Positions 1-8,290 of a stretch of 64,000 nucleotides of DNA are shown in pieces; positions within the stretch are counted from its first letter, which is position 1, and every line of letters begins with the position of its first letter. Position numbers and translations under genes: made by a program. The DNA comes from Microbulbifer taiwanensis (GTDB lineage: Bacteria; Pseudomonadota; Gammaproteobacteria; Pseudomonadales; Cellvibrionaceae): contig NZ_JACZFR010000028.1 in assembly GCF_014904815.1 (NCBI RefSeq), positions 1-64,000 on the forward strand, given 5' to 3'. Under the pieces are notes generated by a model. It made no database searches and was not told the origin of the DNA. It saw nothing but the letters and a program-made list of their open reading frames with translations.

Positions 1-84
1 GGCGGCCAGGGATGGCCGCCGACGAGCCTACAGGGATGTACTCGTGGCGTGTCCCGCAAACGAATACCGGGAGCAGTGCTGCCA
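1..84. repeat. Palindromic intergenic sequence before dapE
   Basis: Positions 1-20 form an 8-bp inverted repeat (GGCGGCCA and TGGCCGCC around GGGA). Positions 21-44 form a second hairpin with ACGAG/CTCGT arms. Compact back-to-back palindromes of this kind are typical of dispersed intergenic repeats. The sequence is open in the dapE frame but does not look like protein. No second copy lies in the window, so calling it a repeat family member is inference. Confidence 0.35.
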
Positions 85-148
85 TGCAACCGGCTACAAA
101 GTACCGATCACTGAACTCGCTACAGGCAACAAAGCCAAAGGAATACCA

Positions 149-1279
149 ATGACCCCAACCCTCAAGCTCGCCAGCGACCTGATCCGCCTAAGATCGATAA
201 CCCCAGATGACGCCGGCTGCATGCCACTGATGATCGAGCGCCTGGAAAAAATCGGCTTCGAGACCACCTGGCTGCGCCGCGGCGACACCGACAATTTCTG
301 GGCGGTGCGCAACGGCAATGGCGATGGCCCGCTATTCGCCTTCGCCGGCCACACCGACGTGGTGCCCACCGGCCCCGAGGAAAACTGGCAGCACCCGCCC
401 TTCGAGCCGGTGATCGAAGGCGGCTACCTCTTCGGCCGCGGCGCCGCCGACATGAAGGGCTCACTGGCGGCCATGGTGGTGGCCTGCGAGGAATTTGTCG
501 CCGCAAATCCGGGTCACAAGGGGCGCATTGCCTTCCTGATCACCAGCGACGAAGAGGGTCCGGCCCACGATGGCACTGTCAAAGTGGTGGAGTGGCTCGG
601 GGAACAGGGCGAGAAGATCGACTGCTGCCTGGTCGGAGAGCCATCGAGCACCGAGCGTGTCGGCGACGTGATCAAGAACGGCCGCCGTGGCTCACTGGGC
701 CTGGAACTGACCATCTACGGCGTACAGGGCCACGTAGCCTACCCGCACCTGGCGGATAACCCTATCCACGGACTTGCCCCGGCGCTGGCCGAACTCGCTG
801 CCGAGGAGTGGGACAAGGGCAACGACTTCTTCCCGGCAACCAGCTTCCAGGTATCCAATATCAACGGCGGCACCGGCGCCACCAATGTGATTCCCGGCGA
901 AGTCAAAGTGGTCTGCAACTGGCGCTTCTCCACCGAGACCACAGCTGAGCAACTGGAGGAGCGCGCGCGCAAGATTCTCGACAGGCACGGCCTCAAATAC
1001 CGGGCCGACTTCAAACTCTCCGGCCAGCCTTTCCTGACCGCCGAAGGCCCGCTGGTAGAAGCGGCGCAGGCTGCCATTCAATCGGTTGTCGGGTTCGACA
1101 CCGAGCTGTCCACTGCCGGCGGCACCTCTGACGGCCGCTTTATCGCACCCACGGGCGCCCAGGTGGTTGAGCTGGGGCCGGTGAACGCGACCATTCACAA
1201 GGTGGACGAGTGCGTGAAAGCAGAAGACCTGGACAAACTCAAGGACATGTATCGGGAGATTCTGCAGCGGCTGCTGTAA
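149..1279 (+). CDS. dapE: Succinyl-diaminopimelate desuccinylase
   Basis: DapE hydrolyses N-succinyl-LL-diaminopimelate to LL-diaminopimelate and succinate in lysine and peptidoglycan precursor synthesis; it is a cytoplasmic dinuclear zinc enzyme of the M20 family. The M20 metal-site motifs are visible in order: [20 protein letters not shown] and TSDEEG, followed by the dimerisation lid domain. A late [11 protein letters not shown] motif is typical of DapE. The product is 376 residues, the normal length. The frame stays open upstream to position 44, but that extension looks non-coding, and the ATG at 149 gives the family N terminus ([12 protein letters not shown]). The next gene on the same strand starts 78 bp later and is functionally unrelated. 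Confidence 0.95.
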   Translation: MTPTLKLASDLIRLRSITPDDAGCMPLMIERLEKIGFETTWLRRGDTDNFWAVRNGNGDGPLFAFAGHTDVVPTGPEENWQHPPFEPVIEGGYLFGRGAADMKGSLAAMVVACEEFVAANPGHKGRIAFLITSDEEGPAHDGTVKVVEWLGEQGEKIDCCLVGEPSSTERVGDVIKNGRRGSLGLELTIYGVQGHVAYPHLADNPIHGLAPALAELAAEEWDKGNDFFPATSFQVSNINGGTGATNVIPGEVKVVCNWRFSTETTAEQLEERARKILDRHGLKYRADFKLSGQPFLTAEGPLVEAAQAAIQSVVGFDTELSTAGGTSDGRFIAPTGAQVVELGPVNATIHKVDECVKAEDLDKLKDMYREILQRLL

Positions 1280-1357
1280 TCCGCTGTAATTGCGCGCATC
1301 TGGTCCGGTGCGCGCGCTTTCGCCATAATTAAAAAAAGACAGAAAGCGGACCGCCCA

Positions 1358-3310
1358 ATGCTTCGGACCCTGGTTACCAGCCTGCTGCTCATCTTCTCCT
1401 CTACGGCTGTCGGTGTCAGCCGCATTCCACTGCAGGAGCTGATCAAGCACAAAGATATCCAACAGGTGAAAATTTCCCCCAAAGGCACCCACCTCGCCGT
1501 ACAAAAGCTCTACGACGGCGAGCGTATCCTGGTGTTCATGTCGCTGAAACCGCTGGAGATCACCGGTATCCTGCGCTTTCGTGGCAAAGAGGAGGTAGGT
1601 AATTTCTACTGGGCCAATGACGAGCGAGTGGTCGCCGAAGTCATTTCCCGCAAAGCAGCCCTGGAAGCACCGGTCAATTACGGCTCCCTCTTCGCAATCA
1701 ATTACGATGGTTCCAAGGGAAAGAATATTTTCGGCTGGGCCGCCGGCGAGCGCCAGACTGGTTCGCGCATAAAGAAAGCGGAAAGCACTTACGCCCACGC
1801 CACCATCGTCGACGTGCTACGCGACAACGATAAAGAGATTCTGGTATCCACTTACCCCTGGGCGAGGGACTGGGAAACTCACGGCGAAGTCTACCGGATT
1901 GATATCTACTCTGGGGTCAGGGACAAGGTATCCGGCCTGCCGCAAGTAGGGGGGCGAGCCTTCACCGACGGCCACGGCAATCTGCTGTTTGCCAATGGCA
2001 CAGATCGCAATGGCGATGTCGAGCTATACCGCAAAGACAAGGTGGGCTGGTCCCGGATCGACGATCCACTGCTGGATCGCGCGACTCCTGTCGGGTTTGA
2101 TATGGAAAGTAACGAAACCTACCTGGTGCTGGACCGCAAGAGGCAGACAGAACAGCTGATCAAGCTGGACTCCAGCGGCAAATATTCACAAGTATTCCAA
2201 CACGGCATCTCCGATATCAGCGGTATCATTTACCACCCGGTCACCGACAAGCCACTGGGTGCCTACCTCCATCCCGATCTCCCCGATGAACACTTTTTCG
2301 ACGAAGGGGATGGTTTTGCAGCCTTTTTTCGCGGCTTGAAGAAAGCTTTCGAAGGCTACCGCATTTCGTTTACCAGCTTCACTGAAGACGGCTCCATGGG
2401 AATCCTGAAAGTGCATGGAGACCGCCTGCCAGGTGATTATTTCGTGGTGAACATGCAAACCAAGAAAGTCGATTTTCTGTTGTCTTCCGCCGAATGGCTG
2501 GACCCCAGCCGCCTCAACCCGATGCGCGCCGATGCCTTTACAACAGAGGATGGATTACGTATTGGTGTCTACCTGACATTCCCGGCCGGCCAGACGGAAA
2601 AGCTACCGATGGTGGTCGTACCTCACGGCGGCCCCCATGCCCGGGACTATTGGGGGTACGACCGACAGGCGCAGATACTCTCCCAGAACGGCTACCTGGT
2701 ACTGCAGGTCAACTTTCGCGGTTCCACCGGCTACGGCGACCACTTTTTTTCCGCTGGACGGCGCCAATGGGGGGGACTTATACAACGGGATATCGCCAAT
2801 GCGGTGCATTGGGCGGTGGAGAAAGGCTACGCGGACCGCAAGCGCATCTGTATATTCGGCGGTAGCTTTGGCGGCTACTCCGCTCTGATGAATCCCATCC
2901 GCTACCCGGATTTGTACCAGTGCGCCGTCGGCTATGTGGGTGTCTACGACCTGGAAATGATGTACCGCAAAGGAGACATCCAACGTCGCGATCGCGGCAT
3001 CTCCTACTTAACACGGGAGTTGAGTGAAAATGAAGATTTCCTGCGCGAGAATTCACCGCTGTATAACACCGACAAGCTCGACTTGCCGATGTTTATCGTC
3101 CACGGCGAACAGGACGAACGGGTGCCAGTAGAGCATGCGGAGGCCTTGCTTGATAAGCTAGAAGAGGACGGGAAGCCAGTCAAGACCCTGATTGTGTCGA
3201 ATGAAGGGCACGGCTTCTACAGTGAGGAAAACAACCGGCGCCTCTACACCCAACTGCTGGATTTTCTCGATGAAAATATCGGTATCGGCGCAGCGGAGAA
3301 ACGCGAATAG
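1358..3310 (+). CDS. Secreted S9 family prolyl-oligopeptidase-like peptidase
   Basis: A 650-residue serine peptidase of the S9 (prolyl oligopeptidase/acylaminoacyl peptidase) family, probably periplasmic and acting on short peptides. The N terminus has a hydrophobic signal sequence of about 20 residues. The middle is a beta-propeller-like region of WD-type segments. The C-terminal third is an alpha/beta hydrolase with the nucleophile elbow GGSFGGYSAL, an acid loop HGEQDERVPVEHA and a catalytic histidine in NEGHGF. It ends next to a convergent gene, with a small palindrome between them. Substrate specificity cannot be read from sequence. Confidence 0.9.
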   Translation: MLRTLVTSLLLIFSSTAVGVSRIPLQELIKHKDIQQVKISPKGTHLAVQKLYDGERILVFMSLKPLEITGILRFRGKEEVGNFYWANDERVVAEVISRKAALEAPVNYGSLFAINYDGSKGKNIFGWAAGERQTGSRIKKAESTYAHATIVDVLRDNDKEILVSTYPWARDWETHGEVYRIDIYSGVRDKVSGLPQVGGRAFTDGHGNLLFANGTDRNGDVELYRKDKVGWSRIDDPLLDRATPVGFDMESNETYLVLDRKRQTEQLIKLDSSGKYSQVFQHGISDISGIIYHPVTDKPLGAYLHPDLPDEHFFDEGDGFAAFFRGLKKAFEGYRISFTSFTEDGSMGILKVHGDRLPGDYFVVNMQTKKVDFLLSSAEWLDPSRLNPMRADAFTTEDGLRIGVYLTFPAGQTEKLPMVVVPHGGPHARDYWGYDRQAQILSQNGYLVLQVNFRGSTGYGDHFFSAGRRQWGGLIQRDIANAVHWAVEKGYADRKRICIFGGSFGGYSALMNPIRYPDLYQCAVGYVGVYDLEMMYRKGDIQRRDRGISYLTRELSENEDFLRENSPLYNTDKLDLPMFIVHGEQDERVPVEHAEALLDKLEEDGKPVKTLIVSNEGHGFYSEENNRRLYTQLLDFLDENIGIGAAEKRE

Positions 3311-3324
3311 TATAGTGAGGAAAG

Positions 3325-3343
3325 GCGGCCCGCGATGGGCCGC
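3325..3343. terminator. Hairpin between convergent genes
   Basis: A 7-bp stem (GCGGCCC/GGGCCGC) with a 5-nt loop lies in the 50-bp gap between the converging peptidase gene and the small gene at 3361. There is no long T-tract on either side, so it is a weak bidirectional terminator candidate at best. Confidence 0.35.
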
Positions 3344-3360
3344 ACTGCACAAGAGGCGGT

Positions 3361-3741
3361 TTAGTGCAGGCGGCCGTGACCACCATCATTGCGCTCGACC
3401 TCTTCGAACGCATGGGTCAACACAAAGTAATAAATCACCTGCGGCTGGCCCTGCATCTCGGTGACCAGGTCGAAGTTGAACTCGCCCTTTTCACCGGGTG
3501 TTATCTGCACCGAAGTGACATGCTCCGGCTCGATAAACATCTCTGCCACCGGGCGTTTTCCGCGCATTACCTGTACCAGCAGTGTGCGCACATCCTCTTC
3601 GGTGAAGCGCCAGAAGTAGTCATCGTCATCGTAGATAACGGAGTCGGCGGTGCCGGCGCGCACTATGCAGTTGGGGTGCTCTGTCAGCCACGGCCAGAAT
3701 TCTTTGAAGGAAATGGAGTTTTTCATCGGCCGATCAGTCAT
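3361..3741 (-). CDS. Conserved hypothetical protein next to flavodoxin
   Basis: A 126-residue soluble, acidic protein that I do not recognise. It has an aromatic- and aspartate-rich segment (VIYDDDDYFWRF) near residue 37 and no signal peptide or membrane segment. The ATG at 3741 overlaps the flavodoxin stop codon in the arrangement ATGACTGA, which points to translational coupling; an ATG at 3726 would give a product five residues shorter. The frame is open up to 3786 but would then run into the flavodoxin gene. The tight coupling suggests the two proteins work in the same redox context, which is inference only. Confidence 0.75.
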   Translation of the reverse strand: MTDRPMKNSISFKEFWPWLTEHPNCIVRAGTADSVIYDDDDYFWRFTEEDVRTLLVQVMRGKRPVAEMFIEPEHVTSVQITPGEKGEFNFDLVTEMQGQPQVIYYFVLTHAFEEVERNDGGHGRLH

Positions 3742-4285
3742 CCAGCTGCGCGACACTATCGGCACCGCCCTCGAGGCCAAATTCATCGGCGATCTGTCGG
3801 CACCAGCGGTTCAGGCGGCCGCCGGTCAGCTCCTCCTGCTGATCCTCGTCAATGGCCAGGCCGACAAACATGCCCTCGCCCTCAACCTCCGCCTTGGAGG
3901 CCTCGAATTCGTAACCCTCGGTGGTCCAGTGGCCGACGACAGCCGCACCCTTGGCGAATATCACATCGTGCAGCATGCCCATGGCGTCGAGAAAGTAGTC
4001 GCCGTAGCCGAACTGGTCGCCCAGGCCGAACAGGGCCACCGTCTTGCCGCTGAAGTCTATCTCCTGCACATCCTCCCAGAACTCCTCCCAGTCAGACTGT
4101 ATCTGGCCGAAATCCCAGGTGGGGATACCGAAGATCAGCTGGTCGTAATCGGCGATTTCCAGTTGGGTGACATCGGCGATATCGTGCACATTCACCCGCT
4201 CCTCGCCCAGGCGGGCCTGAATACGCAGGGCCACCGCTTCGGTGTTGCCCTCGTCACTGCCGTAAAACAAGCCGATTTTGCTCAC
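3734..4285 (-). CDS. Flavodoxin
   Basis: A long-chain flavodoxin of 183 residues, an FMN-dependent low-potential electron carrier in the cytoplasm. The phosphate-binding loop is YGSDEGNTEAVA directly after the first beta strand, and the FMN-flanking segment FGIPTWDFGQ follows near residue 56; both are characteristic. The open frame extends to 4369, but the start is placed at GTG 4285 because GAGGAG precedes it at 5 bp and translation then begins at once with SKIGLFYGS. Length and sequence look closer to FldB/FldA-type proteins than to short-chain flavodoxins; the subtype is unresolved. It overlaps the small downstream gene by 8 bp. Confidence 0.92.
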   Translation of the reverse strand: MSKIGLFYGSDEGNTEAVALRIQARLGEERVNVHDIADVTQLEIADYDQLIFGIPTWDFGQIQSDWEEFWEDVQEIDFSGKTVALFGLGDQFGYGDYFLDAMGMLHDVIFAKGAAVVGHWTTEGYEFEASKAEVEGEGMFVGLAIDEDQQEELTGGRLNRWCRQIADEFGLEGGADSVAQLDD

Positions 4286-4465
4286 AATCACTCCTCTTCG
4301 CCCGGATACAGGCCCTACTTTCTGGTTTGAGCGGCGGCGTATTCTCCCAGCAATGGCGGGGCGCGGCAAGCTGAGGGAGTGGTCAGTGGTCGGCCGGAAT
4401 TACAGGGGTGGACCTTGTATTCGCCCAAACCGCTGGCCCTCCCCCGCAAGCAGGAAAGAAGGGAA

Positions 4466-4489
4466 CAAAAAACCCCCGCATTGCGGGGG
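4466..4489 (-). terminator. Rho-independent terminator of the Spy-like gene
   Basis: On the minus strand a perfect 7-bp GC stem (CCCCCGC/GCGGGGG, loop AAT) is followed by six T residues. It lies about 75 bp beyond the stop codon of the Spy/CpxP-like gene. Confidence 0.8.
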
Positions 4490-4562
4490 CAAGGGGCTAT
4501 GAATCTTTCGGGCTGTTGGGGTAGGAAAAGAACCCGATCGATTGCACAGGCGTTGGGGTTAA

Positions 4563-5036
4563 TTACTCATCGTCCTGCCGGCGCTCACGCCGCTCCTTGC
4601 GGCGTTCCTTGCGCTCGGCCTTCAGCTGCTCCAGCTTGGCCTTCTGCTCGTCGGTGAGAATGGCCTCGAACTGAGTGCGCATCTGGTGCCTTTCCTGCAT
4701 CTTGGCCACCTGCAGCTTGCCCAGCTCAGTGCCGAGACTGTCCAGGGTGGCCTGGTCTGCACCGGATTCAATGGCCTGGCGCAGTTGCTTGTGCAGCTCG
4801 CGCATCTGCTTGCGCTGTGCCTTGTGAGCATCGCGGTTGGCATCGCGATTGGCCTTCAGCTGCGCCTTCTGTCCCTCGGTCAGGTCCAGCTCCTCGGCCA
4901 TATGTTCAAAAAAGTGTCCCTTGTAGTGGTGCGGATCCCGGTGATGATTGTCGCCGCCAAAGGCCATGGTCATGCCCGGTACTGCCAGAGTGCCAGCCAG
5001 TACCAGGCTGCCCGCCATTGCTTTCCAGTTTTTCAT
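4563..5036 (-). CDS. Spy/CpxP-like periplasmic envelope-stress protein
   Basis: A 157-residue exported protein, very rich in charged residues and glutamine. The signal peptide (MKNWKAMAGSLVLAGTLAVP, cleaved after about MAFG) is followed by a histidine-rich segment (HHRDPHHYKGHFFEH) and two LTxxQ-type motifs, LTEGQKAQLK and LTDEQKAKLEQ, the hallmark of the Spy/CpxP family. The body should be helical, as in Spy, which acts as a periplasmic chaperone, or CpxP, which also restrains CpxA. The tail is strongly basic and repetitive (ERKERRKERRERRQ). A ribosome-binding GAGGAAG lies before the ATG. It is divergent from cpxR-cpxA and shares their regulatory region, which supports Cpx control. Whether it acts more like Spy or CpxP cannot be decided here. 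Confidence 0.88.
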   Translation of the reverse strand: MKNWKAMAGSLVLAGTLAVPGMTMAFGGDNHHRDPHHYKGHFFEHMAEELDLTEGQKAQLKANRDANRDAHKAQRKQMRELHKQLRQAIESGADQATLDSLGTELGKLQVAKMQERHQMRTQFEAILTDEQKAKLEQLKAERKERRKERRERRQDDE

Positions 5037-5087
5037 CGACGCTTCCTCGTGTTTGGTGTCGGTAGATGCATAGTAGGATCGGACCGT

Positions 5088-5132
5088 GTAAAAGAGGGAT
5101 AACCGGGGTTAACAACTGTTAAGAACGGTTAA
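5088..5132. promoter_or_regulatory. Array of five CpxR-like boxes, 10-bp period
   Basis: Five pentamers start exactly every 10 bp at 5088 (GTAAA), 5098 (GATAA), 5108, 5118 and 5128 (GTTAA each), separated by 5-bp spacers. The known CpxR site is GTAAA-N5-GTAAA, so the spacing matches precisely and the sequence closely. The array sits between the divergent Spy-like gene and cpxR. It lies upstream of the cpxR -10 element and just upstream of a possible -10 (TACTAT, minus strand, 5070-5075) for the Spy-like gene. It could therefore serve both promoters, including autoregulation of cpxRA. Confidence 0.7.
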
Positions 5133-5149
5133 AAGCCCGAACCCGTGTC

Positions 5150-5178
5150 GCAACTGGCGCCGGGGCTTTGCATATAAT
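5150..5178 (+). promoter_or_regulatory. cpxR promoter
   Basis: A perfect -10 hexamer TATAAT lies at 5173-5178, 26 bp before the cpxR ATG. The hexamer at the -35 position (GCAACT, 5150-5155) is poor, as expected for a promoter that relies on an upstream activator such as the adjacent box array. Confidence 0.6.
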
Positions 5179-5204
5179 GGCTTCAACTTACCAGAGAGCA
5201 CACC

Positions 5205-5927
5205 ATGAGCCGTATCCTACTGGTCGACGACGACACAGAACTGACCGATCTGCTGCAGGAGTTCCTCACCGGCGAGGGCTTCGAGGTGACGGTCGCCAAT
5301 GACGGTGGCCGCGGTCTGGAACTGGCCCAGAGCCAGAACTTCGACGCCCTGGTACTGGACGTGATGCTGCCGGTGCACAACGGCTTCGACCTACTGCGCA
5401 AGCTGCGCGAGGAGGCTGGACCCGTGAGCCGCTCGCTGCCCGTGCTGATGCTCACCGCCAAGGGCGATACAGTGGACCGCATCGTCGGCCTGGAAATGGG
5501 CGCCGACGACTACCTGCCCAAGCCCTGCAACCCCCGCGAGCTGGCCGCGCGCCTGCGCGCGGTGCTGCGCCGCGGGCGACCCGAGTCCGGGGAGGCGGAT
5601 GACGGCTCCTCCAGGGGCGCCCTTGCCAGCGGCCCCCTGCGGCTGCTGCCATCGGAGCATCAGGGTTACTGGGAAGAGCAGCTGCTATCCCTGACCGGCG
5701 CCGAATTCGCGGTACTGAAAGTGCTGGTGCAACATGCCGGCGAGGTGGTGAGCAAGGAAGTACTCACCGAGACCGCCCTGGGGCGCAAGCTGATGCCCTA
5801 CGACAGGTCGATCGATGTGCACGTCAGCAATATCCGCAAGAAGCTCGCCGAACAGGGCGCCAGCCGCGACCTGATCATCAATATCCGCGGCGCCGGCTAT
5901 ATGCTCACCCAGAGCAAGGGCGACTGA
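5205..5927 (+). CDS. cpxR: Response regulator, OmpR family, CpxR-like
   Basis: A 240-residue DNA-binding response regulator. The receiver domain (about residues 1-120) has the acidic pair DDD at 8-10, the phospho-acceptor Asp52 in LVLDVMLP, the switch lysine region in LTAKGD and the DDYLPKPCNPRELAAR motif. The winged-helix domain (about 140-238) has the RSIDVHVSNIRKKL recognition-helix region and ends with IRGAGYML. It is followed 6 bp later by its histidine kinase. The Cpx assignment rests on the divergent Spy/CpxP-like gene and the CpxR-like box array in the shared promoter region; on sequence alone it would only be an OmpR-family regulator. Confidence 0.88.
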   Translation: MSRILLVDDDTELTDLLQEFLTGEGFEVTVANDGGRGLELAQSQNFDALVLDVMLPVHNGFDLLRKLREEAGPVSRSLPVLMLTAKGDTVDRIVGLEMGADDYLPKPCNPRELAARLRAVLRRGRPESGEADDGSSRGALASGPLRLLPSEHQGYWEEQLLSLTGAEFAVLKVLVQHAGEVVSKEVLTETALGRKLMPYDRSIDVHVSNIRKKLAEQGASRDLIINIRGAGYMLTQSKGD

Positions 5928-5933
5928 CCGCCG

Positions 5934-7307
5934 ATGCGCAGCCTCTTCTGGAAGATGTTCTTCGGTGCCTGGATCACCGCCGTGGTGATGGTGGTGGCGG
6001 CGATCTATATCACCCACTTCGGCGAATTCGGCGACCCACGCCACGAGGAGCGCATGGAGGGCCCGGCCCTCTTCCGCGAGGTGGTGCACAATATGCGCCG
6101 CACCCGCCGTCACGGCCCGGAGCATTTCCAGCACTGGCTCGAACGCCAGCCGAAGAAGGTACAGAAACAGGTATTCGCCATCGACCAGCAGGGCCGCGAG
6201 CTGCTGGACCGGACACTGCCGCAGAGCATGGCGCCGCTGCTGACCAGCCTCAACTACCGCAATCGCGAATCCCATATGCTGGTGGACAAGAAGCCCACGG
6301 TGGGTTTCTTCCTGCCCCTGCGCGGCGGTGACAGCCTGAGGGTGGTACTGATTGCCGGCCACAGCAAGGAGGGCCTGCTGCTGCGCTTCCTGTGGCGCAA
6401 CTTCTGGCCGATGCTGCTGCTGTCCATGCTCGCCTCCGGCGCCGCCTGCTACTGGCTGGCGCGCTACCTGAGCCGCCCGCTGGATCAGCTGCGCGCGGCC
6501 ACGCGGCGGGTGGCCGCCGGCGAACTGGACTATCGAGTGGCCCCGAGCCTGCACAGCCGCAGTGACGAACTGGCGGAGCTGGCGCGGGACTTCGATTCCA
6601 TGACGGCACAACTGCAGGAGTCCATGGCGGAACAGCGCCGCCTGATCAAGGATGTCTCCCACGAGCTGCGCTCGCCGCTGGCGCGACTGCAGGTGGCACT
6701 GGGTATCGCGCGGCAGAAGCAGGTGCAGGGACTGGACACCGAGCTGGACAAGATCGGCAAGGCCGCCGACTACCTGGAAGACATTATCGCCGACGTGCTG
6801 TCGCTGCCGGTCGCCAGCCAGGACCGGCGGCCACTGGACGACGTGGTGGAAATCAACAGCCTCGTCGCGGCCCTGCTGGAGGACCTGAAAGGTGAGGCGC
6901 AGGAAAAAAATCTGCGCTTTGAATTGGCCCCCGGAGTCGGCGAGTTCCTGGTCGCCACCCGCGGCAGTTCGCTCACGGCGGCTCTGGAAAATATCTTGCG
7001 CAACGCCATCAAGTACAGCCCGGCGGGTGGCAATGTCACCGTAGAAATCGACAGGCCAGACGGCAACTGCTGTATTCGCGTGATCGATTCCGGCAGTGGC
7101 GTCGCCGACGACGAGCTGCAGGCGATTTTCCGCCCCTTCTACCGCACCGACAGCGCCCGCACCCGCGAGAGCGGCGGCTTCGGCCTCGGCCTCGCCATAG
7201 CCCAGCGCACCATTCTCCACCACGGTGGCAGCATCGGTGCCACAAATCTTCCCGCTGCCGGGCTCTGCGTGGAAATACAGTTGCCGCTGCTGGAAATTAC
7301 AGACTAG
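5934..7307 (+). CDS. cpxA: Sensor histidine kinase, CpxA-like
   Basis: A 457-residue inner-membrane kinase. Transmembrane helix 1 is near residues 8-28, a periplasmic sensor region follows to about 145, helix 2 is at about 150-175, and then a HAMP domain. The dimerisation domain carries His243 in DVSHELRSPLARLQ. The ATPase domain has the N box NILRNAIKYSP, a D-x-G-x-G segment (DSGSGVADDEL), and a G2 box GGFGLGLAIAQ. It would sense envelope damage and phosphorylate or dephosphorylate CpxR. It follows cpxR by 6 bp, so they form one operon. The stop codon lies inside the CTAG terminus of a palindromic repeat element (7304-7467). Confidence 0.9.
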   Translation: MRSLFWKMFFGAWITAVVMVVAAIYITHFGEFGDPRHEERMEGPALFREVVHNMRRTRRHGPEHFQHWLERQPKKVQKQVFAIDQQGRELLDRTLPQSMAPLLTSLNYRNRESHMLVDKKPTVGFFLPLRGGDSLRVVLIAGHSKEGLLLRFLWRNFWPMLLLSMLASGAACYWLARYLSRPLDQLRAATRRVAAGELDYRVAPSLHSRSDELAELARDFDSMTAQLQESMAEQRRLIKDVSHELRSPLARLQVALGIARQKQVQGLDTELDKIGKAADYLEDIIADVLSLPVASQDRRPLDDVVEINSLVAALLEDLKGEAQEKNLRFELAPGVGEFLVATRGSSLTAALENILRNAIKYSPAGGNVTVEIDRPDGNCCIRVIDSGSGVADDELQAIFRPFYRTDSARTRESGGFGLGLAIAQRTILHHGGSIGATNLPAAGLCVEIQLPLLEITD

Positions 7308-7467
7308 TGGGCCATGCGGGAAGTTCGGTAACAAAAGAGCACAGCCAATGCGTTCAGATCAAGGCGAGAAAGCGCAGGAATCGCAGCGTTATTTCAAGCT
7401 TTCTCAACGCAGAGCTGGACGCTTTGGCGACGCGAACTGTTACACAGCTTTCCGCATGGCCCACTAG
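7304..7467. repeat. MITE-like element with terminal inverted repeats
   Basis: A 164-bp segment begins with CTAGTGGGCCATGCGGGAA and ends with TTCCGCATGGCCCACTAG, an inverted repeat of about 18 bp with one bulged base. The similarity extends weakly inward (GGTAACA against TGTTACA). The interior encodes nothing recognisable. Small size, inverted termini and lack of coding capacity fit a miniature inverted-repeat element or a long palindromic intergenic repeat. Its left end contains the cpxA TAG stop codon. Confidence 0.6.
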
Positions 7468-7557
7468 CCCGGGCAATGTTGATAATTGCCTTGCGATAAC
7501 TGATCATTGTCGTCGGCCGTGGTTTGAGCCTTCCACCAATAACAAAAGGGCCCCGCT

Positions 7558-8241
7558 ATGCGCTGGATACTCTATATCCTGGTTTTCCTGGCACTGCTGG
7601 TACTCGCCGGCTTTCTGTTTCCGCGGGAGGTGACGCTGGAGCGCAGCGTGACCATCGCCAAACCCCCACAGACAGTCTTCCCCTACGTCAACAACCTGCG
7701 CAATTTCAACAGCTGGTCACCCTGGTACCAACTGGATCCAAATACAAAATACGAATACAGCGGTCCCGACGAGGGGGTAGGCGCGGCCATGAGCTGGAGC
7801 AGCGACAACCCCAATGTGGGTAGCGGCAGCCAGACCATCACCGCCAGCGAACCCGATTCCCTGGTGCGCACCGAGCTGGATTTCGGCGACCAGGGGGTTG
7901 CCACCGCAGAATTCCACCTGCAACCACAGGGCGGCGGCACACAGGTCACCTGGCAGTTCAACAGCGATATGGGCGGCGGCCCCATCGCCCGCTGGATGGG
8001 TCTGATGGTGAAAAAGATGGTGGGCGACTCCTACCAGCAGGGGCTCGACAAGCTGAAAAAACTGGTCGAATCGGAAGCCTCACAACCGCCGCCAACGGAT
8101 GACATGGATAACGGCTCCGACTCCGAATTGCCGTCGGATGTAGACGATGCCATGGGCGCGGATCCCGAGGGTGTTGAATCGGAGATGGAGGACCAGACGC
8201 TCGAGGAGGAAGGCGAGGAGCCAATCGAAGAGAATCACTGA
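7558..8241 (+). CDS. SRPBCC (polyketide-cyclase-like) family protein with acidic tail
   Basis: A 227-residue protein with one N-terminal transmembrane helix (residues 3-20). An SRPBCC/START-like lipid-binding fold follows (about 24-165): it opens with the typical strand VTLERSVTIAKPPQTVFPYV and contains NFNSWSPWYQLDP. The last 60 residues are a low-complexity acidic tail (EEEGEEPIEENH) not expected in the family. The domain binds small hydrophobic ligands in other members; no ligand can be named. It is monocistronic, bounded by the repeat element upstream and a strong terminator downstream. Confidence 0.8.
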   Translation: MRWILYILVFLALLVLAGFLFPREVTLERSVTIAKPPQTVFPYVNNLRNFNSWSPWYQLDPNTKYEYSGPDEGVGAAMSWSSDNPNVGSGSQTITASEPDSLVRTELDFGDQGVATAEFHLQPQGGGTQVTWQFNSDMGGGPIARWMGLMVKKMVGDSYQQGLDKLKKLVESEASQPPPTDDMDNGSDSELPSDVDDAMGADPEGVESEMEDQTLEEEGEEPIEENH

Positions 8242-8255
8242 AGTTGCAGGCGAAT

Positions 8256-8281
8256 AAAAAGCCCGCAATTGCGGGCTTTTT
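8256..8281. terminator. Bidirectional rho-independent terminator
   Basis: A perfect 26-bp palindrome with A5 before and T5 after a GCCCGCAA/TTGCGGGC stem. It sits between the converging SRPBCC gene and rluB and can terminate transcription from both sides. Confidence 0.9.
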
Positions 8282-8290
8282 AATGGCGGT

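Noticed and set aside
5685-7334. 549-residue open frame on the minus strand
   Set aside because: It is the antisense of cpxR/cpxA; high GC and third-position bias keep it open. The translation is glutamine/alanine/histidine-rich with no recognisable domain.
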